Part shown: in pieces, positions 8,083 to 17,286 of the stretch
Numbering within the stretch: position 1 is the first letter of the stretch
Layout of the letters: each line of letters starts with the position of its first letter
Origin: a virus
Reading direction: 5' to 3' (one strand)
DNA: 40,568 nucleotides
Virus record (IMG/VR): IMGVR_UViG_3300032053_004770
Location: 1-40,568 of that record
Made by a program: the position numbers and the translations under genes
The notes under the pieces: model-generated
Database searches by the model: none
What the model was told of the DNA's origin: nothing
Seen by the model: the letters and a program-made list of their open reading frames with translations, nothing else

Positions 8083-8607
8083 ATGATAGAACGATCTTTT
8101 TTTAAAAATAAATATGTGAGTATAAAAAAGAATTGTTTATATAGAAAAATTGCTAAACTTGTAGAGACAAAAGGATTTATTGAAAAAATTTGGTTCTGCA
8201 AAATGGGTAATAAATGGGATGGTAGACTTTATTATACACATGAACAACCATTCCTAATTAAAATAACAGGTATGACGGCTAAAAGGCGTAAATTTGTAGA
8301 GCCTTCTGCTTTGATGGATCTTGAAATACTCACCGATAAACATATAGCATATAGTGATGGTAGAAATATTATATGTATTCTTATAGATCATAATTGTCAA
8401 GATGATCCTCTTTCAATTTTTATACATGAATGTATACATTATTTTTATGGTGAAATGCTTGAAGAACCAGAAGTTTTAAAAGTGGAAGATAAAATGATGA
8501 AAAAATTATCATGGAAATGTAAACAAAGAATACTAAAATCTCTTCTTAATGTAAAAGAATTGAAAAAATCTCCTCCTATTAGAGAATTGAATAAAATGAT
8601 ATTATAA
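8083..8607 (+). CDS. Small HExxH protein, putative zinc metallopeptidase
   Basis: 174 residues. HECIH at 115-119 is an HExxH zinc motif set in a hydrophobic helix (IFIHECIHYFYG) with glutamates downstream (127, 128, 130, 135) that could supply the third ligand, as in small zincins. Outside the motif I do not recognise a family. There is no good ribosome binding site before the first ATG, so the true start could differ; the conserved-looking part lies well inside. The gene sits between the moron-like gene and the fibre genes. Possible roles are processing of a fibre or of a host protein; neither is shown by sequence. Confidence 0.6.
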   Translation: MIERSFFKNKYVSIKKNCLYRKIAKLVETKGFIEKIWFCKMGNKWDGRLYYTHEQPFLIKITGMTAKRRKFVEPSALMDLEILTDKHIAYSDGRNIICILIDHNCQDDPLSIFIHECIHYFYGEMLEEPEVLKVEDKMMKKLSWKCKQRILKSLLNVKELKKSPPIRELNKMIL

Positions 8608-8610
8608 ATA
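8603..8610 (+). promoter_or_regulatory. T4-type late promoter box (TATAAATA) before the fibre cluster
   Basis: TATAAATA overlapping the stop codon of the HExxH gene, predicting a start near 8616. The leader then carries GGGAG at 8631-8635 before the ATG at 8645. Confidence 0.6.
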
Positions 8611-8644
8611 GATAGAGATATTATATAAAAGGGAGTTGTATTTA

Positions 8645-9841
8645 ATGATTTTTCATGAGATCGACATGCAGGGTAGTAACTTGACACAAAGGCTATCAAC
8701 TACTCCTGGCGTAAGCGGGGCTGTGGAAGGTAGATTTTTATATGCACAGGATATAGATACTTTTGTTTTTAGTTCTGCTACCGCATTCAAAAATTATATC
8801 GGTTTTCAAACAGTGGAAGTATCAGGATCAGCACAACATATTCATATGACTCTTGCTGAAGATACTTTGACTTTTGTTTCTGGAATCGGTTTAACAGTTA
8901 CAACAACCCCTGCAAGCAAAAAAGTTACATTTACATCTATTCCGACATGGGGAAAGATTACAAGTCCTTGGGGAGAAACAATATCTGCAACATCTGTTGG
9001 TGATACATTGACGTTTGAAGCGAGTGGTGGTTCTGTAAATATAAACACCCTTGCTCCTGGAATAAAGGGAATAAATATTGGTGGAAAACAAAGTATGTAT
9101 GTTATTAAATCGGCAGCATCTCCTGGTTTAATATATGCTGGGCAATCTGGAGATTTAATTAAACTTGCATCATCATCCTTATATTTTAATTGTGATCCAA
9201 CTAATAGAAGAATAACTGTTTCTGTTGGTAGTGGAGATGGGTTTCTTGCACCTGGAAGAAAGATATGGGTATATCAAACTACAGCACCTGCTGGATGGAT
9301 AATACATACAAATACAAGTTCACAAAATGGAACCCTTCTTGCTGTTAAAGCGGCTTCGGGTACTTATGCTGTTTCTGGTGGAACAATAGCGGGGTCATGG
9401 GCTCATCCGACACATAAACATTCTGGCGCCACACACTTTCATTATACACAGGGACATATACATTCTTTAAGTTCTCATGTACATTCAACATCGAATGTGG
9501 TTTTATCTTTAAGTCAATTTCCAAATCATGCTCATAATTATTATGATAGGTTTGCTGGTTCTGGTGCTGGAACTACATTTGGTAGTGGATTAAATGGTCA
9601 AATACAACGGCTTTCTTATACCAGAACTTCAGCCGGTGTTGTAAAATCAGATGGTAATATGCCGGCATATGGAACTTCACATGGTCATGGAAACACTGGT
9701 ATTAATACAGGCGGCGCGCCGGTTATTGAGGGTGCTGGTATTTATGTTGCACATAATTCATGGGATTCTTCTGATAATTCTTTAGAAGCAGATGCTTGGA
9801 GGCCGGTTATGAACCAAGGAATTATTATTCAAAAGGTATAA
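8645..9841 (+). CDS. His-rich tail fibre protein, copy 1
   Basis: 398 residues. The ATG at 8645 is chosen over one nine bases upstream because GGGAG is then correctly spaced and the N-terminus (MIFHEIDMQG) aligns with the two paralogues downstream. The N-terminal half holds beta repeats of the type DTLTF-G-GLT-TTP-K-VT. The C-terminal half has TTAPAGW, then many HxH pairs (HKH, HFH, HIH, HVH, HAH, HGH), closing with WRPVMNQGIII. Similar HxH clusters bind iron in trimeric fibre tips such as the T4 gp37 needle and the gp12 collar domain. Probably a trimeric short or side fibre. First of three tandem paralogues. Confidence 0.75.
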   Translation: MIFHEIDMQGSNLTQRLSTTPGVSGAVEGRFLYAQDIDTFVFSSATAFKNYIGFQTVEVSGSAQHIHMTLAEDTLTFVSGIGLTVTTTPASKKVTFTSIPTWGKITSPWGETISATSVGDTLTFEASGGSVNINTLAPGIKGINIGGKQSMYVIKSAASPGLIYAGQSGDLIKLASSSLYFNCDPTNRRITVSVGSGDGFLAPGRKIWVYQTTAPAGWIIHTNTSSQNGTLLAVKAASGTYAVSGGTIAGSWAHPTHKHSGATHFHYTQGHIHSLSSHVHSTSNVVLSLSQFPNHAHNYYDRFAGSGAGTTFGSGLNGQIQRLSYTRTSAGVVKSDGNMPAYGTSHGHGNTGINTGGAPVIEGAGIYVAHNSWDSSDNSLEADAWRPVMNQGIIIQKV

Positions 9842-9843
9842 AG

Positions 9844-10998
9844 ATGCAATATCATAAAGTAGATACGAATGGAAAATATTGGATACAAGAAGCGGATACT
9901 CTTCCTACATGGATTTCAGCATATAAGGGGAGAATATTGTATACCAAAGATAAAAATACTTTTTATATTGGTGGTCTTTCAGAATGGATAAGTTTTGCTA
10001 ATATTCAAAAGGTAAGTGTTTCTGGTCAAGGTAATATAATTATAAATAGTCCATATGATATTTTGACTCTTGAAGCAGGATTAGGTGTATCAATAACTAC
10101 AAATCCAACAGGAAAAACTGTAACATTAACACTTGCAAATAATTTTGGTCGAATTCATGTTGCTGGTGAACCTTCCACTTCTGATGCAATAGCAACATGG
10201 ATCAATGATAATTTTCTTATGTACGGCAATAATGGAATTACAGTATCGGGGTTTTCTTCTCTTAGAAAAATATGGTTTTCACAAACTCCCAATTATGGGG
10301 CAGTAAGTGTTGCGGGACAGCCAACCATTTCAGCAATAACAACAAATGATACGTTGACTTTTGTTCCTGGAACGGGAATTACTATAACAACAAATCCTTC
10401 AACGAGAACATTGACTTTTGGTATTGATACATTTTTTGCTGATGCAAAGGTATATATTTTTAATGATACCGCTCCTATTGGATGGAGAATTGTTTCTGGT
10501 ACAGGTGATGCTCTTATAGGTATCGGTGGAACTCCTGCAACGATGACTTGGAGTATAAACAGCCATTCTCATCTTGGTGGTTCACATTCAATGAATATCC
10601 CAACAAATCATGTTCATACAGGATCTGATCATATTCATAATGTTCCTGCTTTTCCGTTGACTATAGATCATGTTCCAAATCATTATCATACTTTAGTTGA
10701 TTATTATGAATTACAAACAGCCAGCCCGCCTATTGTACTTCCTGTCGCAAGACATGATTATGATTGTAGTGTTAATACTCTTTCAAGAATGACAATATCA
10801 ACAGTAAATACAGGGGGAACGGTGTCTGCACAAGGATTAGGTCATAGTCACGGAAATACTACTGCTACAACACCGTTTACATCATCAAGTGCGGGAGCTG
10901 GTGCTGGAATTTCAAATTCTGGGCCGTGGGTAAATTCTTCACCTGGAAATACATGGCGCCCTTATGCGGCTGTTGGTATTATTGTTGAAAGAACATAA
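9844..10998 (+). CDS. His-rich tail fibre protein, copy 2
   Basis: 384 residues from ATG 9844 (AAAAGG at 9831-9836), two bases after the previous stop; the start gives MQYHKVDTNG, matching the paralogues. It has the same plan: beta repeats (VSGQGNI, TNPTGKTVTL, VAGQPTI, TFVPGTGITI), then NDTAPIGW, HxH pairs and a WRPYAAVGIIVER end. The repeats are well conserved while the His-rich tip differs, as expected when tips adapt to different receptors. Function is inferred from architecture. Confidence 0.75.
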   Translation: MQYHKVDTNGKYWIQEADTLPTWISAYKGRILYTKDKNTFYIGGLSEWISFANIQKVSVSGQGNIIINSPYDILTLEAGLGVSITTNPTGKTVTLTLANNFGRIHVAGEPSTSDAIATWINDNFLMYGNNGITVSGFSSLRKIWFSQTPNYGAVSVAGQPTISAITTNDTLTFVPGTGITITTNPSTRTLTFGIDTFFADAKVYIFNDTAPIGWRIVSGTGDALIGIGGTPATMTWSINSHSHLGGSHSMNIPTNHVHTGSDHIHNVPAFPLTIDHVPNHYHTLVDYYELQTASPPIVLPVARHDYDCSVNTLSRMTISTVNTGGTVSAQGLGHSHGNTTATTPFTSSSAGAGAGISNSGPWVNSSPGNTWRPYAAVGIIVERT

Positions 10999-11012
10999 AG
11001 GAATATATAATT

Positions 11013-12632
11013 ATGCAATTTCATGAAATGGATATTATAGGTGAGCATACAATACAGACTGTTACAAGTCCTGATATTGCAACATATTCTTCATCTGATA
11101 AAAGAAGATTTGTATATAACAGCACTCTTGATACAGTTGTTATTGGTACGAATACAAAATGGGTTCCTTTTTATGGAGTTGGTGAAATTAATGTTTCTGG
11201 ACAAAGTGATATTAATGCTAATGCAAGAGCAGATGTATTGACATTTGTAAATGGAAATGGTATAACATTTACACCGAACCCAACAGCAAAATCATTATCT
11301 TTATCTACATCATATAGTTTTGGAAGAATTGTTGCGAGTGGATTATCAATACAAACAATTGTTGCAGGAGATACTTTTATTTTCGATACTCCAGGAATTC
11401 AATCGGGATTTAATATTTTTACTAATCCTACCACAAGAACAGTGAGTTTATATGCTTTTCCTTCGTGGGGAAGTGTTGCTGTAACTGGTCAATCATCAAT
11501 ATTAATGGGGTATCCATCTGGATCATATACAACACGAATGCTTACTTTTGCAGCAGCCAGCCCTTCAGTAACAGTAGTATCGAATACGACATCAAGAACA
11601 ATTACTATAGATGCCGGTGCTACCGCTGATGGTTTTTTCACTGATGGTAGGAGAATGTGGTTGTATGAAAATACTGCACCTTCTGGATGGAATATTATTT
11701 ATGGTACAGCGGATAGCCTGGTTGCAATAAAGGGTGGTACTGGTGGAATTGCATCATATAATAATACAGGGGGTTATCTTTGGGGGCTTTGGATACAAAC
11801 TGCACATACTCATGCCGAATATCCTCATAATCATAATGGTCCTTCACATACTCATACAGTAGGTACACATTCACATACTGTATATGGTGTGTGTCCATCA
11901 ATAGCAGAAACTCCACTTCATTATCATACATATCCAGATAGAACTGTTTTAGTTGGTGGGGGTGGAGAAGTTGGAGTATCCAGACAGGGAAATGTTGCTG
12001 GTCAACTTTCTGATCTTACCAGCCTTTCAAGTGGACAATATGATTATGCAACATCAACTTTAAATCCTGGTGGAGCAGTACATAGTCATATTTCTGGTAC
12101 AGCAGCCGCTACTATGACAAATCAAGTTGATGTTTCAACCTTTACTCCGGCCGGGTATGTTTCAACTGCCGCATATGAGCCTAATACATGGCGACCATAT
12201 GCTCATGTTGGAATTTTATGTGAAAGGGCTTCAGGATCAATACCTGTAAATGTTGAAAGAACAGTTACAGTTACTTCATCTGGGGAAACTCCCGCAGGAA
12301 TACTTGTAAAAATATATCCAATTGATAATCTTGGTAGAACTGATGGATATACAAATCAAGGAATTTCAAGAAAATGGTATAATGGAACGATTGCATCATT
12401 TATAGCACCGATGGTAGTAGGAACAAGTTATGCTTTTCAGAAATGGACGTTGGGTGGTGTTGATTATACAACCGATTCGATGGCTACAGTAACGATTGAT
12501 AATAATTATACTTTGAATGCAGTTTATGTGAATACTGCTTCTGCCGTTTTAACTATTGATTCTTCTATTCCAAGTACATATATTGATGTATCTCCTGCTG
12601 ATTTGGATGGTAATAGTGGAGGAACAACATAA
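11013..12632 (+). CDS. His-rich tail fibre protein, copy 3, with C-terminal Ig-like repeat
   Basis: 539 residues. The N-terminus (MQFHEMDIIG) and beta repeats follow copies 1 and 2, as does the tip with NTAPSGW, HNH, HTH, HSH, HSH and the WRPYAHVGILCER ending near residue 410. Unlike the paralogues, ~125 residues follow: an Ig-like module with YAFQKWTLGGVDYTT and TVTIDNNYTLNAVY, resembling Listeria-Bacteroides-type repeats, and then the first part of a second such module. The second module appears to continue in the next gene. The stop overlaps the next ATG by one base (TAATG). Confidence 0.75.
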   Translation: MQFHEMDIIGEHTIQTVTSPDIATYSSSDKRRFVYNSTLDTVVIGTNTKWVPFYGVGEINVSGQSDINANARADVLTFVNGNGITFTPNPTAKSLSLSTSYSFGRIVASGLSIQTIVAGDTFIFDTPGIQSGFNIFTNPTTRTVSLYAFPSWGSVAVTGQSSILMGYPSGSYTTRMLTFAAASPSVTVVSNTTSRTITIDAGATADGFFTDGRRMWLYENTAPSGWNIIYGTADSLVAIKGGTGGIASYNNTGGYLWGLWIQTAHTHAEYPHNHNGPSHTHTVGTHSHTVYGVCPSIAETPLHYHTYPDRTVLVGGGGEVGVSRQGNVAGQLSDLTSLSSGQYDYATSTLNPGGAVHSHISGTAAATMTNQVDVSTFTPAGYVSTAAYEPNTWRPYAHVGILCERASGSIPVNVERTVTVTSSGETPAGILVKIYPIDNLGRTDGYTNQGISRKWYNGTIASFIAPMVVGTSYAFQKWTLGGVDYTTDSMATVTIDNNYTLNAVYVNTASAVLTIDSSIPSTYIDVSPADLDGNSGGTT

Positions 12633-13822
12633 TGTCATTTACAAGAAGATATAATTTTGGAACAAGTGTAACCTTAACAGCACCATCAGCAGATTTTTAT
12701 AGATGGACAAAAGATGGTGTACATTATGAATATACACCAGAAGTTACAGTTGTTGCTGATGTATCACATACATTTAAGGCGTGGTATCCAACAGAAGTTA
12801 TAAGTTTTGTTACATCAGCAATAGAAGAAGGATATACACATCCTTCACCGCTTGGTGTAATATCAGTAATAATAAATGTTGCAGGAACAGGATATGATAT
12901 TGGGGATGTCCTTACTATAGTAGGCGGTGATAATAATGCAACGATTCGTATTACTTATATATCAGGACCAATTACATCTGTTTCTATAGCATATGGTGGA
13001 ACAAGTGGTTATCAAGTCGGGGATATTCTTACATTGACAGGTGGTACAGGAGATGGTAAAGTTAAAGTTGAGACAGTGGACGGTAGTGGTGTTATTACTT
13101 CTATATCAATAAATGATCCAGGGACTACTTATGATGCACCGAACGGATATAATGAAACAACAGGTGGAAGTGGAAGTGCTGATGCAATTATTTTTGTTGA
13201 TAATGTTGGTTCTCCTAAAACTGTAGTTGGTATTGATGTAAAATATTCTGGATCAAATTATATACTTGGTATATATGATACAACATACGGTGGAACTGGA
13301 ATAGGAACAAAAGTTGAGGTTACTTATATTTACCCAACCAATGCTTTTTTTACTACTGTTGCTCAAATGATTTTAGGAAGTTTTTCCAGTGAAACGCCTA
13401 CTGTTTGGGATAGTTGGGTTCATTTTAATAATATAAATGTTCCACAGGGAGCAACAATAGTATATGCTTATCTTGTAATTACGGGATATACAACATCAGG
13501 AACAACATGTAGAGCCGTTATTCATTTTCAAGATACAGATAATGCAGTTGCTCCAACAAATGCTACTCAATATTATACAATTACAGCGAATCTTACTTCT
13601 GGAGTAAGTTGGAATTCTGTTCCTGAATTTGTAAATAATATTCAATATCAATCGCCTAATTTGGCTACTGCATTACAAACTGTTATAAGTAGACTTGGAT
13701 GGGTACAGAATAATTCTCTTAATGTTCTTTTACGGGATGATGGTTCTTCTTATGGTGTTAAAAGATATATTCAACCATATTTTGATGGTGCAGCAGAACT
13801 TCATATAGGTTATATAGTATAG
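12632..13822 (+). CDS. Beta-rich fibre/decoration protein, probably split from copy 3
   Basis: 396 residues. It opens with what looks like the second half of an Ig-like repeat (FYRWTKDGVHYEYTP, VTVVADVSHTFKAWY), which pairs with FQKWTLGGVDYTT, TVTIDNNYTLNAVY of the preceding gene. Next come three GTGYDIGDVLT-type repeats (residues ~75-190), common in phage structural proteins. The C-terminal ~170 residues form a beta-sandwich-like domain (VHFNNINVPQGATIVYAYL, NSLNVLLRDDG) of the kind seen in surface and carbohydrate-binding proteins. No ribosome binding site of its own is clear; it is probably translated by reinitiation at TAATG. Confidence 0.65.
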   Translation: MSFTRRYNFGTSVTLTAPSADFYRWTKDGVHYEYTPEVTVVADVSHTFKAWYPTEVISFVTSAIEEGYTHPSPLGVISVIINVAGTGYDIGDVLTIVGGDNNATIRITYISGPITSVSIAYGGTSGYQVGDILTLTGGTGDGKVKVETVDGSGVITSISINDPGTTYDAPNGYNETTGGSGSADAIIFVDNVGSPKTVVGIDVKYSGSNYILGIYDTTYGGTGIGTKVEVTYIYPTNAFFTTVAQMILGSFSSETPTVWDSWVHFNNINVPQGATIVYAYLVITGYTTSGTTCRAVIHFQDTDNAVAPTNATQYYTITANLTSGVSWNSVPEFVNNIQYQSPNLATALQTVISRLGWVQNNSLNVLLRDDGSSYGVKRYIQPYFDGAAELHIGYIV

Positions 13823-13847
13823 TAGAATAAATTTTAAGGAGAAAATT

Positions 13848-14273
13848 ATGGAAAATACTTGTTGTTTCGAAAAGTGTGAGTTTGCTAAAATTTTAATGTT
13901 ATCAAACCCAAATCAATGTATGAATTATATAGAGTCGATGTGGATGAAAGGACCAATGGATGGTTCTGCTGGAGGAAGTAGACCAAAACTTGTTAATGAT
14001 TGTGCGCCTAAAAGAACATTTTTAATGGTTCAAGAATTATATGCAAGACAAATAGGAACACAACAAGCGGTAGAACAAATACGAAATGAAATTCAATGGA
14101 CAGAGGTTGTTGCAAATGTTGTAGGAAAGAACCTTGGTTTAGATTTGGAAAAGTTTGTTTCTGAGAGACAGAGATTGATTGAAGTAAATAAGATTCGCCA
14201 AATTGCAGCAAGTAAACAAGAATTTGATGATATTGTTGAAGGTGATAAGCAATTGAAAGAAAAGAATGAATAA
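13848..14273 (+). CDS. Conserved-looking small protein before the portal gene, function unknown
   Basis: 141 residues with AAGGAG at 13836-13841. The N-terminal third is Cys-rich (Cys5, 6, 10, 24 and 52), suggesting a metal site or disulfides. The C-terminal two thirds are predicted helical and charged, including a possible coiled coil (FVSERQRLIEVNKIRQIAAS). I do not recognise the family. It lies between the fibre genes and gp20 and ends just before a late-type promoter, so it is probably virion or assembly related. Confidence 0.6.
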   Translation: MENTCCFEKCEFAKILMLSNPNQCMNYIESMWMKGPMDGSAGGSRPKLVNDCAPKRTFLMVQELYARQIGTQQAVEQIRNEIQWTEVVANVVGKNLGLDLEKFVSERQRLIEVNKIRQIAASKQEFDDIVEGDKQLKEKNE

Positions 14274-14277
14274 TAAT

Positions 14278-14285
14278 TATAAATA
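14278..14285 (+). promoter_or_regulatory. T4-type late promoter box (TATAAATA) before the portal gene
   Basis: TATAAATA four bases after the previous stop. Predicted start near 14291, giving a short leader that begins with GAGGG and reaches ATG 14303. Confidence 0.6.
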
Positions 14286-14302
14286 TAACAGAGGGAAAAA
14301 TT

Positions 14303-15991
14303 ATGGGTTTACGTGATAGATTATTTGGCGTGTCTCAAAAAGAAGTGTCGAAAATTGTACAAGAAGAAATAAAAGCATTCCAGGGAAGGAGTGATCAACC
14401 AGATTATAATCTGGAAACCACTGCCGGAGAAGGTATAGAGGATGTTTTTTCTCTTGGATATGGGTCATATGGTCTTGGTGGTTTCAATAGATTTTATAAT
14501 AGATTTATCAATAAACCATTTGAAACGGAATACTCAAAAATTATGGAGTATCGAAAGATTGCAGAATCTCCAGAAATAGCAGATGTTATTGAAGATGCTG
14601 CCAATGAAGCAACAGAAGAAGATGATAATGGACAGTCTCTTAATTTACAAATTATTGATGCAAAACTTTCAAAGAACAGTAATATAAAAAAGACTTTATT
14701 GAAAGAATTCAATGAATTATTTCATGACAGATTAGCAATTAATGATAAGATTTGGGATTGGTATAAATCATTTCTTGTCGATGGTAGATTATATTATGAA
14801 AGAATTGTCAATACAAAAAGATTGTCTGAAGGTATTTGGAATATTAAAAAACTTCCATCAGAAACAATAGATTATGTTTATGATCCTAAGACATTAAAAA
14901 TTCAAGCGTTTTATCAGTATTTGGGAACAAATATGAAAAGACCTGTTACGATAGAAGAAGCGAAGAGAGATAGAAATACAATTGTCTTTTTACCGGAACA
15001 GATTGGTTTTATAAATTATGGTTTATTTGGTAGAACTCGACAAGAAATGTTTGGGTATTTAGAAAAAGCAAAAGTTCCTTATAATCAATTGAAACTTATA
15101 GAAACGGCAATTATTATATTTCGTATTGTTAGATCACCGGAAAGATTTGTATTTAAGATTGATACAGGAAATATGCCAAAAGATAAAGCAATGAAGTTTG
15201 TTGACAAAGTAAAGACCAGATTTATTAAGAGACAAACATATGATCCGTCTACGGGTAGAATGTCAGCAGAACCAGAAGTATTAAGTATATTAGAAAACTT
15301 CTTTATTCCAACTTCACCGGATGGAAGAGGTTCATCAATTGAAACTGTCGGTGGTAATTCTGCTGGATTTACAGAATTGTCGGATCTTTATTATTTCCAG
15401 AAAAAATTATATAGATCAATAAAATATCCCATGTCAAGGGTTATTGCAGGACAGGAAGGACGGGAAGGTGAAATAGTTTTCGGTGGTAGTAAAGCGAGTG
15501 AAATTTCCAGAGATGAAATTAAGTGGGCAAAATTTTTGGAAAGACAACAAGAAATTATGTGTAGAGAATTTAGAGAATTATTCTTGATGCATCTTGATTT
15601 TAAAGGATTAAAAAAAGAATATGATTTAGATAAAAGTAAAATAAAAGTTAAAATGCAAACACCTTCTCATTATAAACAATCAATGGAACAGGCGTTCTTA
15701 GAACAAACCTTTGCTAATTATAATGCGTTGAATAATAATCAAGAGTTTTCAAAGTCATATTTGATTAAAAAATATTTGAAATGGACAGATGATGAATTAG
15801 AAGAAAATCTTGCAGGATTTACAGCGGATGTTAAGTTGTTCCCACCGTTAGCACACGAAGAAGGTGGTGGTGATTTCATAGGCGAAGAGCCAAGTCAAGA
15901 TGAATTAGCCGCAGGTGATACTGAAGATACATCTGATTTGGAGGCGGAGGGTGAAGAATTAGATGCTCGTTTAGAAGAATTAGGTGGATAG
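14303..15991 (+). CDS. 20: Portal vertex protein, T4 gp20 type
   Basis: 562 residues, close to T4 gp20 (524). It begins with the usual GLRDRLFG lead, then EYRKIAESPEIADVIEDAANEA and the WDWYKSFLVDGRLYYERI block typical of gp20 portals, the SLGYGSYG region, and later GSSIETVGG and SRVIAG elements. Portals form the dodecameric DNA channel at one capsid vertex and nucleate prohead assembly. The tail is acidic and poorly conserved. It opens the head operon, followed by core proteins, protease, scaffold and capsid in T4 order. Confidence 0.93.
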   Translation: MGLRDRLFGVSQKEVSKIVQEEIKAFQGRSDQPDYNLETTAGEGIEDVFSLGYGSYGLGGFNRFYNRFINKPFETEYSKIMEYRKIAESPEIADVIEDAANEATEEDDNGQSLNLQIIDAKLSKNSNIKKTLLKEFNELFHDRLAINDKIWDWYKSFLVDGRLYYERIVNTKRLSEGIWNIKKLPSETIDYVYDPKTLKIQAFYQYLGTNMKRPVTIEEAKRDRNTIVFLPEQIGFINYGLFGRTRQEMFGYLEKAKVPYNQLKLIETAIIIFRIVRSPERFVFKIDTGNMPKDKAMKFVDKVKTRFIKRQTYDPSTGRMSAEPEVLSILENFFIPTSPDGRGSSIETVGGNSAGFTELSDLYYFQKKLYRSIKYPMSRVIAGQEGREGEIVFGGSKASEISRDEIKWAKFLERQQEIMCREFRELFLMHLDFKGLKKEYDLDKSKIKVKMQTPSHYKQSMEQAFLEQTFANYNALNNNQEFSKSYLIKKYLKWTDDELEENLAGFTADVKLFPPLAHEEGGGDFIGEEPSQDELAAGDTEDTSDLEAEGEELDARLEELGG

Positions 15992-16067
15992 CAACAATAA
16001 TTTGATGTATGTTGAATTTTATTAGAAAAATAATAAATAAATGTAGATTTATAATAAGGAGAAAAAA

Positions 16068-16304
16068 ATGGAAGAAAAAGATGTAAAACAAGTGCTTGAT
16101 GATTTTGAAAATGATGATTTTGTGGGAGCAAAAGAAAAGTTACAGGATTTGGTAAGAACCGCAAGAGATGTTCGCTTGAAAGAAAAATTAGGATTAGAAA
16201 AGGATATCAATCCGAAACAAGCTCCATTACAAAATCCGAAACAGTCTCCATTACAAAATCCTTTTAAACCAAAAGGACCGGAATTACAACGCAGGAGGAC
16301 ATAA
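16068..16304 (+). CDS. Small prohead core protein candidate
   Basis: 78 residues with AAGGAG at 16056-16061. The first half (VLDDFENDDFVGAKEKLQDLV, then KLGLEKD) looks like the short helical core proteins that lie just after gp20 in T4-like phages (T4 gp67 position). The second half is a low-complexity basic tail with a duplicated NPKQ(A/S)PLQ unit, also visible as a ~24-base direct repeat in the DNA (about 16208-16258). The assignment rests on position and composition. Confidence 0.55.
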   Translation: MEEKDVKQVLDDFENDDFVGAKEKLQDLVRTARDVRLKEKLGLEKDINPKQAPLQNPKQSPLQNPFKPKGPELQRRRT

Positions 16305-16309
16305 TAACA

Positions 16310-16630
16310 ATGAAGGATTTAGATAAGAAATTAAATAGACTATTGAGTGAGTCTGAATTGGTTAATGGAAAAACGAATGAAGAGATTACACTTCCTTCTT
16401 CTTTCAGTGACGCAAAAGATATTGCAAGTTATACTACGGGACTGAGAAGAATTTCTTTGTATGCAAAGAGATTGAATACACCTGTAAAATTTGCTATGTT
16501 TTGGCAGTTGATTGCGGATCTATCAAAAGCGTTTCCAAGTAATCAGAAACAGATAATGATTTTCAAGGCTGTAAGAGATGCGTTTGAAATGAAGTATGGA
16601 TCAAAATTCGGCCCATCAGAAGAAGATTAG
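16310..16630 (+). CDS. Small head protein, possibly core or capsid-targeted
   Basis: 106 residues, with GGAGGA inside the end of the preceding gene. Its position matches T4 gp68 but I cannot confirm homology. The N-terminus (MKDLDKKLNRLLSE) ends in LSE at residue 14, an (I/L)xE site of the type cut by T4 gp21, so it may be processed during head maturation. The remainder is helical (ASYTTGLRRISLYAKRL, FWQLIADLSKAF). It is followed immediately by the protease gene. Confidence 0.55.
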   Translation: MKDLDKKLNRLLSESELVNGKTNEEITLPSSFSDAKDIASYTTGLRRISLYAKRLNTPVKFAMFWQLIADLSKAFPSNQKQIMIFKAVRDAFEMKYGSKFGPSEED

Positions 16631-16646
16631 GAGGGGGAGAGTGAAG

Positions 16647-17285
16647 ATGAAAATCATAACTGAAGTTTCTCATAATATTGAGGTTCTTGATGAAGGGAAA
16701 ACCCCAGACGATAATAATGCAAAATATATTGCCGGTATTTTTAGTACAGCAGAACTTATGAATAATAACCAGAGAAAATATAAAAAGACAACTTTGGAAA
16801 GAGAAGTCAATACTATTATGGAAAAAATTCAGAACAAATGTCTTTGGGGAGAACTTGGACATCCGCCTAATCCAGAAATCAATCCAGAAAGAATTGCGAT
16901 TTTAACGGAGGCTTTGGAATGGAGAGATGATAATAATCTTTATGGTAAGGCGAAGATTCTTAATACCCCTATGGGAAATATTGCGAAGACCTTGATCAAA
17001 GAGGGTAGACTCGGTATTTCAAGTAGAGGTCTTGGAACCGTTTCTGAAACAGACAAATATGTAAATGATGACTATTGTTTGATCACTTGGGATTTGGTAA
17101 CTGATCCTTCAAACCATCCTTCATGGATAGATGGTGTTTATGAAGGGCAAGAATGGGCTAATCCACGACTTCCAAAAGAAATTAAACCAATCGTTCCTGG
17201 GGCAGAAGAACTTATTGCAAAAGCGAAGGATGAATATCATCGTAAGATTTGGCAAGTTCTGATGGATATTGAAAAAGGATCATAA
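16647..17285 (+). CDS. 21: Prohead core protease, T4 gp21 type
   Basis: 212 residues from ATG 16647, the same length as T4 gp21; this start is preferred because AGGAGGGGG ends nine bases upstream. Two motifs of the family are clear: LWGELGHPP with His72 and LGISSRGLG with the Ser at 125/126, about 54 residues apart as in T4 (His85, Ser140). Other shared elements are AGIFSTAELMNNNQRKY and TWDLVTDPSNHPS. The enzyme cleaves scaffold, capsid and internal proteins after (I/L)xE during maturation, then cuts itself. Candidate substrates are encoded nearby (gp22, gp23 and several small genes). Confidence 0.93.
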   Translation: MKIITEVSHNIEVLDEGKTPDDNNAKYIAGIFSTAELMNNNQRKYKKTTLEREVNTIMEKIQNKCLWGELGHPPNPEINPERIAILTEALEWRDDNNLYGKAKILNTPMGNIAKTLIKEGRLGISSRGLGTVSETDKYVNDDYCLITWDLVTDPSNHPSWIDGVYEGQEWANPRLPKEIKPIVPGAEELIAKAKDEYHRKIWQVLMDIEKGS

Positions 17286-17286
17286 T

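Noticed and set aside
12621-12634. Programmed -1 frameshift joining the third fibre gene to the next
   Set aside because: The sequence GGA ACA ACA TAA has no X XXY YYZ heptamer; reinitiation at TAATG or a split gene explains it better.
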